From Steinernema hermaphroditum (taxonomy: Eukaryota > Nematoda > Chromadorea > Rhabditida > Steinernematidae), in the NCBI GenBank assembly GCA_030435675.1, contig CM059622.1:5642001-5706000 (forward strand): a stretch of DNA of 64,000 bases, given 5' to 3'. The notes below the pieces were generated by a model. The model saw nothing but the letters and a program-made list of their open reading frames with translations. It had not been told where the DNA came from and did no database searches. Numbering within the stretch: the first letter of the stretch is position 1; each line of letters opens with the position of its first letter. This document shows, piece by piece, positions 42,724 to 54,830 of the stretch. Both the position numbers and the translations under genes were made by a program.

Positions 42724-44996
42724 CGGTGCCCCTTGCAGAGTGCGCGAAATGATTGCGGCCGCTGCTGGAATTCGAAAGATTCACCGGAGAAGAAGTGGAC
42801 GCACACGCGCTGTTATGACTGTACGCGATGATTAAGAGACGCGCGAGATAACCATCGGCTGACCTCGCGTGGGGAGCGGATTATTGGGCAAAAAAGGGCC
42901 CACGAAAGGGGCTATTTGGCAACAACGCCGATGGACCGCCGCCGTCGCCGTATAATGGATATTGCCTGCGGGGATGACGGCGTCGGCGGCGCACTCATTA
43001 AACGCGAGCGGCCCGTCGATATCCGCTTCAGGCGTTTCGGGGCCCCCGGGGACAAGGGCGCGAAGGCAAAGCGCGCAGCTCTAAGACAAGGCCGGATGTT
43101 GTGCCGTCCGGAATGGGATTACACGTTCGGATGGCCATGTGACGCCTATCGACTAATGGAAATTGGAATAAGTGCCTGCATCAGAGGGCGACGCGTCGAA
43201 TCGATGGCTAATTAGTGACGATGCCCGAGGCGGCGGGGCCGGCGACTTTTTTGCCCACGAAATTCGTTTTCGGCCGATTGCGCACACGGATTAACGGAGG
43301 GACTCGGCGCGGGGCTCAAAGTGGATTGAGCAGGCATAAACACTAGCAGCAACGGGTGGTCGCCGAGAGGCATTTGCATAGAGCGAACGGCGGTGGGTGG
43401 CTTCAGGAGGGGCCGCCAAATGAGGGAATCGAAGAGGACTCAGATTTCGAAATTGCTTATAGAAGAAGGCCGTCGAGCAATTGACCGCGAGAGCTTTTCG
43501 GCGAGGAGATGAAGCGGAAGAGGCTTTCGAGGGTTTTTGGATTGGGAAATGAGGTTTTCCCTGAGAGCGCCATGAGGGGCGAACGCGGAGAACGCACTAC
43601 CGAGGAAATAGGCCTCTAGATGGGGCATCAGAGATCACGGGTTCAGAACAAGGACACCTGGATATGCGCATTCCGGGAAGAACAGCTGGAGGAAACAGAA
43701 GAAAGAAGGACGCGCGAAGGACGACGCGGGCGGAAGAATGACGCGGCGTGGGGGAGCCGGGGTCCGCGCGACGACGCTCCTGGCGACGCCGGATCCGGCG
43801 CCGACACTTTATGCAAATAGGGAGGCCGGCGCTGAGGGAAACTTACTTGCTTGGGACTCTCGGCCGCGACGACTGATGGGACGACGGCCTGGCGAGGCTC
43901 TCGGGACTGGAGGAGGACCGCCGCTGCCACCGCTGATGGACGGCTGGCGCGCTACGAAGGTCGCGTCGATCGATAAGGGAGACTATGGCGAAGACGGCGC
44001 GCCGAGGCTCGATTGAGAGCCGACGGAACTCACGGAACAATGCCGGAAATGGCGCCCAAAAACGATGGCGCCGTCGGGGAGGCCTTCGAGTTTGGGGGCG
44101 CCCGCCGGCGATGACTGTACGGACAGCTGGAAGGCGCGCCGTCGAAGCGAAGAGCGTAAACAAGAGGAGGCAGTTGCGCGCGAGTGAAATGCGAAACCGG
44201 ATTTCGGAGCGAGGATTAGGCCGCGAAGCGCAAAAACACATTATGGTTCAGGTTGGAAAAAACTCATTCGAAGGATTCATTCATCCGTTAAAGTGGAAAA
44301 GGATTTGGAGGGCATTCGGATATCGGCATACGGTAAACCGCACTCTCAATGACCGATTCGGTCTCGACGCGCTAAGCTTGCAAGGACCATGCGTGTGGAC
44401 TGTTACGTCTACTGACGGCATTTTCGCGGCTCGGGGAGGTGCGAGCGGTCTGTTTCTTGTTCAGTTGCATTTTTCGTGTGTTTTTTGGGCCGTCGCTGTC
44501 AGCTGATTTCTCTCACAGATTGGTGTTTAGCGTGCTATTCATTAGCGTTAGTCCCAGTTATTGGTATGGAAGATGAGAGTCTTGTAATTCAATCCTGCGA
44601 AGCAGAGATCTCGCGATAATTCCTGTGAAGTTGAAGTTTACACTGTGTTGGCCGGGGTTTCCATCCTCTTCGTGTGGAACTATTAGTTTAGTTCCTTGAT
44701 GGTTTTAGATAAGAGCCTCTAACGTGTTTTGATGCTTGACGTTATGAAGAAAACGTGTTTCCGCACCTCATCTTTTGTTCTTGCTTACTCAGGGCGTTAA
44801 TGAAATAATATGAGCGCGTATTCTAGGGAAGCTAAAGCATTGTATGCAGTTGGGAACGTGAATTGGCTGATTTGCGCTGCCTGTGCTAATCTTTGCGTTG
44901 CTTTGGTTCTGCTGATTTATTTATTCCATTTCCTTTATTGTGCTTTAGTCGCGTTCTAGCACGTGCTTGGCAACCTCTTATCAACCGCCTTTTGCA
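42724..44996. other. Divergent upstream region, RUN gene / RPB6
   Basis: 2.3 kb without a supportable gene. Sequence is GC-rich up to about 44.2 kb and AT-rich after. Basic low-complexity frames on both strands at 43.6-44.2 kb look like by-products of GC content. Presumably promoter and upstream control DNA for both neighbours. Confidence 0.4.
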
Positions 44997-45008
44997 GTTG
45001 AAGGAACC

Positions 45009-45407
45009 ATGGCAGACGACTACGATAATGACGGAGGTGATATGGATTACGACGGAGACGAGTTCGGCGATGAAGAGCAGATGGACGACCTGGAGCTGGA
45101 GCAAGCCGAGGAAGACGGCGAGCGCGTGCAGCTGGTCGACTCTGAAGAGAAGGTGGTGCCCTCGTCGGAACGAGTGACAACGCCGTACATGACCAAGTAC
45201 GAACGGGCGCGTATCCTGGGAACACGCGCGCTGCAAATAGCAATGGGCGCTCCTGTGATGGTGGAGCTGGAAGGCGAGACGGACCCGCTCGAGATTGCGC
45301 GCAAGGAGCTCAAAGACCACAAGATTCCCATCGTCATACGCCGCTATCTCCCCGATGGATCCTTTGAAGACTGGGGAGTCGACGAGCTCCACATCAATGA
45401 CTTCTAA
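45009..45407 (+). CDS. rpb-6: RNA polymerase subunit RPB6 (shared by Pol I, II, III)
   Basis: A single exon of 132 residues. The N-terminus is highly acidic, and the conserved core reads [20 protein letters not shown], then [15 protein letters not shown] and [17 protein letters not shown], which is diagnostic of RPB6/POLR2F. The ATG at 45009 is preferred over an in-frame one at 44967 because a CCTTTTGCAG acceptor lies 11 bases before it and the family starts with an acidic tract. It faces LENG1 tail to tail with 116 bases between stops. Confidence 0.96.
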   Translation: MADDYDNDGGDMDYDGDEFGDEEQMDDLELEQAEEDGERVQLVDSEEKVVPSSERVTTPYMTKYERARILGTRALQIAMGAPVMVELEGETDPLEIARKELKDHKIPIVIRRYLPDGSFEDWGVDELHINDF

Positions 45408-45523
45408 GCTCCCAGTGATATCTTTTCAAATTGTACAACGTTGTTGAATTGTCGTTCTGAAGTGGTGAATTAAACTTGTTTTCCGTCAATCAGTTTTATT
45501 CGGCATTAGAGTGACAGTCAAGG

Positions 45524-46363
45524 TTAATGGCGATCACGAGGGAGGTTCTGTCGGGCGAACTGCGGATTGAACTGTGAGCTGTACCTCTGCTGGACGGCCG
45601 GCTTCTGCTCCGGTTCCTTCTTGATCGGCGCAGGATTCAGGAGGGCCTGGGTGCGGGATCGTTCCTCCTGCTCCCGGCGTAGCCTCTCTTCACGGAGTTT
45701 CTGCAGGCGTTTCTTCTTCTCCTCTTCGCTTTCCGATTCGGTGGACGGAGATCGATGGCGACGCTTCCTTTTCGATTTCTTGTGCTTCCGGCTTCGGTCG
45801 TCGGAGTCTGGGGAGCGCGAGCGATGCCTTTTCTTCTTCTTCTCTTTCCGATCCCCCTTCTCCTTCTTCTTCTCTACCGGAATAATCTCCACTTCGGGCT
45901 TGGTCTCCTTCTTGTCCTCTTTCTTCTGGTAGTCTCTTTGGAAGGGCCTCTCGTACCACGACTTCTGCTTGGTCAACTCGTTCGTGTTCCCGCCGAGGTA
46001 CGTCAGAATGCCGACCTTCTGCTCCCACTCGTCCTGCTCCTTCTTCTTCTCCTTCTCGAGCTCCTTGTTTCCGACTGTCGTATTCCTCGTCTCCTTCTGC
46101 TCCAGTTCGGTGAAGAAGTTCACGTGTCCCGAGGCGTCAATGCTCGTTGACGTTGACGGACCCGAGGGCACCATGTCGAACATCGACGCCTCCCGCTCGG
46201 AGGCCTTCTTCTGGAGACGCCTCACGCGGTCCTCATGTTCTGCCTGAGCCGCCCTATCGTCGATTCTTCGTTGCTCCTCGGCGGCTTTCGCTTCGTCCCG
46301 ACGGACTCGCGCCATGTTCTCCTTCGTGCGGACGTGCCATTTCTTCTTCGGGAGGATGTTCAT
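45524..46363 (-). CDS. LENG1-like (Cir_N-domain) protein
   Basis: A single exon of 279 residues. The start MNILPKKKWHVRTKENMARV is the Cir_N motif of leukocyte-receptor-cluster member 1. The rest is Lys/Arg/Glu-rich with RSRSPDSDD-type segments, consistent with a splicing-associated nuclear protein. Known: LENG1-type proteins co-purify with spliceosomes; a precise role is not established. The ATG follows a TATTTTAAG acceptor by eight bases. It lies 553 bases downstream of the RalGAP-alpha stop on the same strand, so it may be a third operon gene, though the gap is long. Confidence 0.88.
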   Translation of the reverse strand: MNILPKKKWHVRTKENMARVRRDEAKAAEEQRRIDDRAAQAEHEDRVRRLQKKASEREASMFDMVPSGPSTSTSIDASGHVNFFTELEQKETRNTTVGNKELEKEKKKEQDEWEQKVGILTYLGGNTNELTKQKSWYERPFQRDYQKKEDKKETKPEVEIIPVEKKKEKGDRKEKKKKRHRSRSPDSDDRSRKHKKSKRKRRHRSPSTESESEEEKKKRLQKLREERLRREQEERSRTQALLNPAPIKKEPEQKPAVQQRYSSQFNPQFARQNLPRDRH

Positions 46364-46916
46364 GGCGGAATCTTAAAATAGAGCAATACAGTGCCGTCTA
46401 TATTTCAAATCATGGATAAGCACGAAAACCCAGAGAACGGCAGAAAAATGGGCAGCTTCAGCGTATACCGAGTGTGGACGGCGCACAAAAAACACTTCCC
46501 TGCGATCCATAGAAAGGGCAGCTGCTCTAAAAAGGTCCTGTCATCCGAATATGTACACAGATAGCGAACAAAACGCGATAAACGTGACATGAAGGGTTTA
46601 CAGATGAAATTTATTCGCTCTTTGGATAAATCTATTTACAAATCGGAATAAATATTTCAAGTATTATGAAGTGAATTAGGTCAGAAATATTATGTCAAAA
46701 AGTTGGGTTATAAGGCCGATTAGATGAGGAATCACAGATGATTGCGCTGAGTGAACGCGAAGGAAGCGGGAGAATCGCCTTGGTGCTTTGCGCTCTAGGG
46801 TGCCGAAGGTTCGAAGGCCCGCCGCGACTAAGAAAATGAGCTGCCTCTAGGCGATCGATCGGGTAATAAGGCTGATTGGAGAGGGGAATCACAGATTATG
46901 AGCATGGCGGGACGAA
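46364..46916. other. Spacer RalGAP-alpha / LENG1
   Basis: 553 bases with no coding signal, holding the 3' end of RalGAP-alpha and possibly a LENG1 promoter. The last bases before LENG1 form a TATTTTAAG acceptor. Confidence 0.35.
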
Positions 46917-49900
46917 TCACGACTTAAGCGAGGGGACATAGAAGTGCGAGATGGTGGCGGAAGGCGACATCGCGGAGAGCTGCCGGGTCGTCTCGGCGAA
47001 GACCTTCTCGCGGTAGCGGTTCGGCCGATCCGTGTCCGGGCGGCGCTCCAGGCGGTTGACGCGCGAGGCGTTGATTACGGTATCACGGACGAGATGCGGC
47101 AGTTGGCGGATGTGGATGTGAGCGCCATCGAAGAGCGGACCGAACTCCATCGGCTTCTGCTTCTCGATGTGCACGCGAACGAGCGTCGAAGAGATCTTCT
47201 GGAGCACGATGAGCACGTCGCAGAAGCTCGTGGCGATCGTATCACGCCTGTAGCTCCGGTGATGCTCGCTCCACACGACGTGCACCTCGTCGTTTCCGAT
47301 GTGGCGCAACTTGTGGGTCATATCGCCACCTAGGCGTGTGCTCACGTGAAATACGAGCTCGCAGTTGCCTGACGCGTAGTAGGGGATCTGGTGGCCAGCG
47401 GCGGAGAGGCCTCCAGAATAGCCGGTGTGGCCCGGTCCCGAGACGATCGTCCAGCCGAGGCCGTCGACAAACTGGTTGAATGCTTCAGAGCCTTCGCTGT
47501 TGCCGAGGATCGAAGCTTTGTCCTGGAAATCTGTTTAAATTTAAGCGTCGTCGGCATCGCTTACCTCCTGTCCGGGAGCCACGTAGATCACGGCCACTTT
47601 GTGCGCTTCGCGCGCGAGCGTGCCGTCGAGATGGCGCAGATCGCGGATATAGTTGGAAGGCACATTCGCGGCGGATTGGATGAGTTGGAAGTTGGAGGCG
47701 AACTGCCTCCAGGCGAGCGAACGATCCTCCGTGTAGTTCTCCGGGGAAACGTCGAAAGCGGCGACACTCGCAGCGGCGACCAAAGTCATGGCGGCGTCGG
47801 ACTTCGACCTTACTGGAGTTGGTGGCGCGTGACCCGAGAACGGGCGTCGCGCGCATTTCTGGAGGAAGGCGAGCATCGGAGTGCAGTCCAGGGACTGTTT
47901 CTGTGGAGGCGCAAAAGAGGCGAGGTCTTGGAAGGGGTCCGCCATCACTCCGAGAATTCCGGAAGAACTGTTCGAGCTGGCCAAAGGGGCGCGGCGCTGC
48001 GCCACCTTCGCGAGCCAGTCGTTCACGTTCCTATTCTCGTGCTGCTCGTCGCCTTCATCCTTGATCTGCCAGCAGTGGCGTCCGACAACCGTTCGTGTCG
48101 TTACGGTATCCACGAGGTCCTTGTTAGCCCTGAAATGATTCCATGCAGCCACTGTATTCCACAACGTGAATCGTACGTAAGAATGGAAAATCCACTCCTA
48201 GCGAAGATGTTCTGGTGGAGCATCTTCTCGGTGGATTGGACGGAGACGGACGTCGGAATCCCCACAGGTTCCAGTGAATTCCAGAGCGAGACGCTGAATC
48301 CAGGAAGAGGGAACTGGCCGGCGCTTGTCACCAGAAGACCTTCGAGAAACTTTGAGTTGGTCTTGCGCAGCTTGGCCAACAGTTTGGGAAGCTTCACTGC
48401 TGACTAAATGCACGGTTTTAAAAAAAGATGTTCACACAACAAAGCAGCTAACTTTTCCATCTAACGCTAAAGTGCTCAATTGCCATTCGATCTCGTTGAT
48501 CTCCCGTGGATTATCCAGCGCATCCAGAGCGTTGTCCATCAAAGACGCCAGAGCGGCCCTCTGCCCCAGTCGGGGGAATTGCTCCACGAGATCGGAGCAA
48601 AGAATCGGGATAAGCCGACGGTGGTGTTCGATGAGAACCTCGAAAATCTTCGCGGCGAGCTTCGCATCCCCACGGTCGATCGCCATAAGCGCCAAGGCGT
48701 TGACGCAGAGCGCTAACGACGGTAGATTCGACTCTTCCTCGCTTGAACAGTTCTGGAGGAGATCGAAGAGGAGCAGCTCCGCTGCAGGATAGTCGGGTGC
48801 CAATAGAGCGGCGACCTGGACGGATCTTGGAGAGCATTCGGCGTTTTTGACTAGGCGCTCCAGCGCTGTTAGCGCCACTGGAGAGATAATCGCTAAGTGG
48901 TCGAGGTCCATCTCCGGAACCTGTAGACAGATGAAGTGCTTAAAATCTCTCGCCAGCTCACCTTTTCCAAAACGAATGAGGCGGAATCGGACTGGAGTGC
49001 GTTGGACAAGTTCAGGAGAACGTGCGCCTGGATGAGATTCGAAGGGTCGGAGGCCCGCAGAACGGAACAGAGAGCTGGGATCGCGTGCGGCTGCTGGGTG
49101 GATCCGAGATGGAGCAGGCGAAGGGTAATCCACTGGACGAGGACGTTCGCACAGGAGATGGAAACGAGCGTCTCGATGCACCGCGAGATGGTTTGGATCA
49201 AGATTTGGGTGTGGGCGGGATTCGTATGGTCCACGAGATTCACGATACGCATCCAAACACGTAACCACACGGCGGACTGTCCCGTCGACTAAACATTTTT
49301 GTAATGTTTGAACAGCTTCACGTGGGCACACCTGTACGACAGAGTGGATGTCGCCATCCTCCGCTGACTGCACACTCTCGGATCCATCGGCACCCGAATG
49401 CTCATCGATGGAAGCCGAGTCGCCCGGTACTCCAGAAGACGCCGTGTTCGTATCGCTTCGATCCCGGAGACGCGACGTTGAGCCCTAAACGGAAAAGGAT
49501 TCGAACTGTGCTCCTGGAATGTTTCCCTACCGTTTGCTCTTCCTTCTGGGAAGTCAGTGCCGCATTAGGCGAAACATCGATGGCAAAGAGATTGAGGATA
49601 AGGGCGCGAGTAACACTGTCAACGACACGCGACCATTGCTCCGTCATGTGAGCCCAGGAACCTGCCCTGAAGACAGCCATCACCTCGTCCCATTGCTTGT
49701 CTTCCAACTCGACTTCACGAATTGCACAAACGAAAACGCAGAGGCCGAGCAGCGTCAGCGTGAATCCACCGGCAGTGGCGCGGCTGTAGGCGTCAGATCG
49801 GGTGCAGCAGGCCGACACCGCGGCGGCGACTCTACGGACGAGTTCGCTCCACACGCTGGAGGGCAGCGGCCTGGAAAGGACGTGCGTCGGATTCGCTAAG

Positions 49901-51342
49901 TCCCGGGCGATCTGCAGGATAAAGTTGGTGAGCTGCACGGCGGATTGGAGTCGATCTCCAGCTGCCTTCAGGTAAGGACTGTGGAAGAAGCTAGTCGCCA
50001 GATGGATGAGTAGAAGTGACGAAGATTCCAGGGTGACGGCGCCTGATTCGACGAACGGAGGGAACTCCGTTTGCAGCAGCCAGTAACGGATCAACGTGAG
50101 TACTTTGTTGATGACGTTGGAGCAGGGGAGAGGCAGGAGCATGGCTTCACGCATCAAGGTAAGGAGAGTGTTAGTGGCCTGAACCGAGCCATCCAGAAAA
50201 GTAGAAACGCTCATGGCCAATTACCTTATGACTGGCAAACATGGCCTTCCGAAAGAGTTTGAATCCCGGAGAGGCGTCATTAAGTTGAGCGGAGGCAATG
50301 TTTGTCATCCAGCGTATAATCCAGTAGCGCGCGATGACCACAGGGTCGGCAGTGTCCAGCACAGCTACAGTATCCGCGCTTCCCTCCCATCCACCGAAGA
50401 CATCGATACCGCTTCCTTCGAGATCGTCGAAGACTTCTGCGACGTACAGGCTGATAACCCGATCGAGGAGGAAACGGGCGCATTCAAATCTTCGCGTTTC
50501 GTCGTGCCATTCGATGCGCATCGTCTCACGCGTACAGTAATCGAAGAACTTGTCCAGGTAGACCTATAATAACCCATGTTAGCAGATATTCCACAAGAAC
50601 CTTTCACGAACCTGAAGGATCTGAGCCCGTTCCTTGGCATTCGGCTGCATTCCAGCTGCGCTATTGGGGATTAAAGGCGCAACCCGAGCTGGTGAAGGTC
50701 CACAGCCGTTCATCGACGTCGTCCCATCGCAGTACCTTTGGACGATATCCTCTGTGTTCTTTCCGCTTTGTAGGGGAAAGTACGGTAGAAGAGATTGGAA
50801 CACCTACGACAACATGGTTTAAATATCAATTTAATCTACATAGAATACCGTATCCAGTTCAGGAGTGACATTGTTGAAAGCGGCGAGGCTCTGATACCAC
50901 ATGATGAAGAGACGTATGGCAAACTTCCTCACGGCGAGCATGTTCTGAGGACAGAGCGCCTTCTTCAGCGCCAACTCGATGGCGTTCCGCTGCCATCCCT
51001 TTCCCACGAGCTCTGGCGCCAAGCAGAGGACCTGCTCCAGAGTCCACAAGGCGTTCTCGGCATCCAAAGCAGTTGGAGAGTCCGCCGAGGACAGGTCAGC
51101 CTGTAGAAGAAGCGAATCGACGAGATGGAATGTCTCGAAACTGTAATCGTCCACGAGCTGGCGCCTTTCCTGTAGAGAGAAGACGTTAACCCCAGTGAAA
51201 CAAGTACCATCTCTACCTGGACGCACAGAGATTCTAGAGCAAGTTTAAAGTGTTTCGCTCGGGATGTCGTGTCGCGGTGGACGTCTGAAAAGCGCTGCAG
51301 CGAGGTCGTCACATCAGAAGTTTTCGGCTTCCGGGCGAACAT
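46917..51342 (-). CDS. hgap-1: Ral GTPase-activating protein alpha subunit
   Basis: RalGAP-alpha is the catalytic partner of a RalGAP heterodimer, related to tuberin. Exon-like blocks run from the ATG at 51342 (MFARKPKTSD, like the vertebrate start MFSKKPH) to the stop at 46917. Conserved blocks include RLFIMWYQSLAAF, ARYWIIRWMTNIASA, and a stretch with HKVAVIYVAPGQE followed by FVDGLGW. The RapGAP core has VFHVSTR, the catalytic-asparagine helix HIGNDEVHVVWSEH, DVLIVL and FGPLFDGAHI. The gene is compact (4.4 kb); the family is about 2,000 residues in vertebrates, so the linker regions are shortened. In C. elegans the orthologue is called HGAP-1. A CAGCTTAG acceptor lies three bases before the ATG. 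Individual exon joins were not all resolved. Confidence 0.9.
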
Positions 51343-51497
51343 TACCTAAGCTGGGATTCGTCAGGAGAGTACGATACGCACACAACAAAAGTAGTCACCA
51401 CCAGGCACAAACCCGTACAAGGTAATCCAGAACGTCCAACAACTCGTATTTATTAGCGATCAACAAAAGTGATATGTACAAGTAAGAACCTAACAAC
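51343..51497 (-). promoter_or_regulatory. Intercistronic region LST8 / RalGAP-alpha
   Basis: 155 bases between the LST8 stop and the RalGAP-alpha ATG. It contains an AATAAA signal on the minus strand (51454-51449) and ends in a CAGCTTAG acceptor three bases before the ATG. Spacing and order match a nematode operon junction. Confidence 0.7.
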
Positions 51498-52598
51498 TTA
51501 GAAAACATCTCGGAATGCCATGGCGGTGATAGGCTTGTTGTGGCCCTTACAATATCTGTGGACCCTGGCCGCCGGCATATCCCAAATCCGCAAAATTCCG
51601 TCCGTAGAGGCCGCTATCATGTACTTCGAACTAGAAGACGACGTGAAGGCACAGTCCCACACCCATCCCACGGAATGTTGTTTACTCTTGTCGGTATTTT
51701 CGGGAATCTTTTCCTCGTATTTCGCTAGGGGTTTCTGAGACAAAAGTGAGTAGAAAGTCGAAGGAAATCACGGTGCTCACCCCATTTTCTAGATTATTCG
51801 CGTCCCATATGCACACAGATCCGTCGGCCGAGGTAGTCGCCAAACGTTCTCCATTTGGAGTATATCGAACTCGAGTTATGTATGTGTCGTGAGCTTGAAT
51901 CACCTGCTTGGCGTCGATGGATCTAAATAAAATGCTATGATCTTGAGGGCTCAGAAGAGAAACCAACCCGGCAGATATGTCCCACGTGAATAGCCGACCG
52001 TGATTACTCGCCGCAGTGACCTTGTTTCCGATGGAATTAACGGCTATACTTATGAAGTGCTCGCCGAAATTCATTCCGCTGATGGGGATCGGCCAGGGCT
52101 GATGAGTTCGCGTGTCCCACTGGTACGCGCAGCCCTGTCCATCGGTGGCAAAAACCGTCGTTTGATTGGGGTGCACACATACGCTATTAATGACAGCAGG
52201 GAGCTAAAATAGGAGCGATAAAAACACACACGATCCTCAAAAAAACTCACATCGATAAACTTCTCGCACTGGAGCTGCCCTCCTCGTGTGTTCCACAGTC
52301 GTATCCGCTGATCTTCGCCTCCGGACAGAAGCCTCGTGGATTCCGGAACGAAGCAGAGCGACGTGACATTGCGCGCTAGGGACTGCGCATCAACATTGGC
52401 GATCGTCATCTTCTTGTATAGATCGATGAGTCTCAGATTCTGCCAGCCGGCGAGCGCCATCAACGTTCCATCGGGGCTGATCTCCATCGCGTTCACTTGC
52501 CCGTCCTTGTTGGTGACGCTTTCGATGGGGTTTCCGCTCTGTAGATCCCAGAAGCGGATCGTCGCGTCGTACGACGCCGACGCCAGAATCGGATGCAT
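51498..52598 (-). CDS. mlst-8: TOR complex subunit LST8 (WD40 protein)
   Basis: LST8 is a seven-bladed WD40 protein that binds the TOR kinase domain in both TORC1 and TORC2. Four exons with short introns start at the ATG at 52598. Seen: HPILASASYDATIRFWDL (blade 1), DGQVNAMEISPDGTLMA, LLSGGEDQRIRLWNTR, VCVHPNQTTVFATDG, AHDTYITRVRYTPNG with ATTSADGSVCIWD, and VGWVWDCAFT with AASTDGILRIWD. The spacing and VNAMEISPD-type motif single out LST8 among WD40 families. One 45-base intron near 51.93 kb is stop-free and in frame. The 5' end follows a TTTTTTCAG acceptor near 52650. Confidence 0.92.
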
Positions 52599-52761
52599 CG
52601 GAATGCGGGCGTTGTATCGACTTTAGAAAGCCGCTAATTCTGAAAAAAGGAAACAGTGTAAATACAGTCTCTGATAGAGCAATCTCGCCTAGTCCATACA
52701 CAACAATCTGGAAAGAGACGTGTTCGTGCAGACAGACAGCCTCATTTTAACCTTCTACAGA

Positions 52762-53096
52762 CGAAGGGTGCGGTCGATCGGAGGATTCCCCCAAAAGAGG
52801 ACCATGTGGTGGCCAACTCACTCGTTGTCGACGTCGCTTCCGCTACCGCGGTGACAGTCGATGATGGACCACCGGCGGACGGAAGGACAGTTCAGCCCCA
52901 AGCGGGTGACTGCGCGAGAGCGAAAGCGCGACGAAAGCGAGGCGCATACAAGAAGCGAAACGTCGAAATCGATTCGTACAGTTTTTCGGAAGTGAAACGG
53001 AACCGGCGCTTCCCGAAAACGGAGAATCTTCGGCTGAATGCCGACAATTTGATCGTGACAGGACCAGTCGCTGATAATATTGTTCTGCAGAACTGA
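52762..53096 (+). CDS. Possible 3' exon of an unidentified gene
   Basis: After a CTTCTACAG acceptor, a plus-strand frame of about 110 codons runs to 53096. It has no ATG, so an upstream exon would be needed. Its centre is basic (RAKARRKRGAYKKRN) and the end is mixed. It overlaps the shared 5' region of LST8 and could be coincidental. Confidence 0.22.
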
Positions 53097-53702
53097 TCTT
53101 TTCAGGCTGCACGACGCGATCGGATGTTGTTTTTGAGCTTTTCCCTCGCGGTTCCATTTTTTCCCTGACACCACAAGCTGATTTTCATTTATCGGCTTTC
53201 CTTCATCCGGTTTCCAGAGACCGCAGATGCATTTCGTGTTCATGGATTCACTTTTGTGGCTTCTGTCTGGAACTGTGCATTCTTTGTTGATGTACAAGTA
53301 GATGTACATATAATGTATTTATCATTTATGTTGATGTATTTATCATTTTTATTTCTCTTTTCGTTTGTAATTTTACTGCATTGGAAACCTGATCCCGGGA
53401 ATCTGTAATTTTTGTGAACATTTTTAAATTTGAACCATCGCTGTGATGGGCAGACTGCGTCGTGTGTTTACTTAAAGGTGGTATTTTCAAAATTGCGAAA
53501 CTCTCTTGCATACAGCTGTTTGTGTGGGCCTTTTACTCTCAAGACTGTGTTGCAAAGTGGTTCCTGTGTTCCTGTAAATCATTGCAGTGATCAACTGATT
53601 GTGTGAATTGTTTGCAAGCATTGCGTAAATATTTCATTTATGGATCTCTGCAAACGCGAATGCAATGTATTGGTCCATCTTATCGTATATTTTCTGTTCC
53701 AG

Positions 53703-54830
53703 ATGGTCTCTTCAAAAACAGAAACGGGCGAGGCCCGTAGAGAAGTGGTAGTCAGCGCGCCGATCAACATCGCCCTCATCAAGTACTGGGGAAAACGGGA
53801 CGAGGCGAGGATGGTCCCGCTGAACGACTCCGTGTCGCTGACCATTGACACTCTCTGTGCAAAGACTAAGATCCGAGTGGGCGGAAGCGTCGAGGCGGAC
53901 AGCGTGCAGATCAACGGCACTGACTATGACATGACGAGTCAGAAGCGTTTCTGGAAGTGCTTTGCCGAAGCGAGGAAGATCCTGCACGAGCGGAACGGCG
54001 AAGAAGCGGATGAAGAGTGCTTCGAAGTTGTTTCAAAGACGAACTTCCCTGTGGCTGCGGGCCTTGCTTCTTCTGCGGCCGGATTTGCCGCTATCGCATT
54101 CGCTCTTGGCAAGATCTATGACTTCTCGGAGGAAGAAGTGGCGCGACTCGCCCGGATGGGATCTGGAAGCGCGTGCCGAAGTGTTTTCGATGGACTAGTG
54201 CACTGGAAAGCGGGCGAGAATGACGACACGTCGGTGGAGAAAGTGGCAGATGCCTGGCCGGAGTTAAGAGCCATCATCCTTGTCACTTCGGAGAAGGAGA
54301 AGGCCGTCGGGAGCTCGACTGGAATGCGCTTCACGGTGGAAACGTCCGAACTGCTGAAGTACCGAGTGTCACACGTTGTTCCGGAACGTGTGAAGAGCCT
54401 GATCGAAGCATACAGGAATCGGGACTTCCAGAAACTAGGCGAAATCATCATGGCCGACAGCAACCAGCTTCACGCAGTGTGCCTCGACACGAAGCCGCCT
54501 CTTCGCTACATGAACGACGCCTCGTGGCACATCGTCTCCATCGTCGAGGCCTTCAATGCGACCACCTTCCGCGCCGCCTACTCCTTCGACGCCGGATCCA
54601 ACGCGTGCATCTTTATCCAGCAGAAGGATGTCGCCGTCTTCCTGGCCACCGCCGCCAAGTACGCGCAGTTCTCAGAAGACCTCAAGTTATCAATGCCGGA
54701 GGCGAGAATCGTCGAGGCGCAGAATCTCCTCAACGTAGAGCCTAAGGACTGCTCCATATCAAATGTTATCGTCAGTGCTGTGGGCAGAGGGCCTACCGTA
54801 ATCCATGACTTAGATGCGGGTGATTGTTGA
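53703..54830 (+). CDS. Diphosphomevalonate decarboxylase
   Basis: This enzyme converts mevalonate 5-diphosphate to isopentenyl diphosphate, the last step of the mevalonate pathway. A single exon encodes 375 residues. Seen: SAPINIALIKYWGKRDEARM, the GHMP-kinase phosphate loop GLASSAAGFAA, GSGSACRS, the substrate-binding MKDSN-like segment (IIMADSNQLHAVCLDT), and the catalytic aspartate in YSFDAGSN. Length is normal for the family. The ATG at 53703 directly follows a CTGTTCCAG acceptor; an in-frame ATG at 53640 lies upstream of that acceptor and is not used in this model. It is intronless, unlike most neighbours. In worms the product feeds isoprenoids for prenylation, dolichol and ubiquinone. 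Confidence 0.94.
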   Translation: MVSSKTETGEARREVVVSAPINIALIKYWGKRDEARMVPLNDSVSLTIDTLCAKTKIRVGGSVEADSVQINGTDYDMTSQKRFWKCFAEARKILHERNGEEADEECFEVVSKTNFPVAAGLASSAAGFAAIAFALGKIYDFSEEEVARLARMGSGSACRSVFDGLVHWKAGENDDTSVEKVADAWPELRAIILVTSEKEKAVGSSTGMRFTVETSELLKYRVSHVVPERVKSLIEAYRNRDFQKLGEIIMADSNQLHAVCLDTKPPLRYMNDASWHIVSIVEAFNATTFRAAYSFDAGSNACIFIQQKDVAVFLATAAKYAQFSEDLKLSMPEARIVEAQNLLNVEPKDCSISNVIVSAVGRGPTVIHDLDAGDC

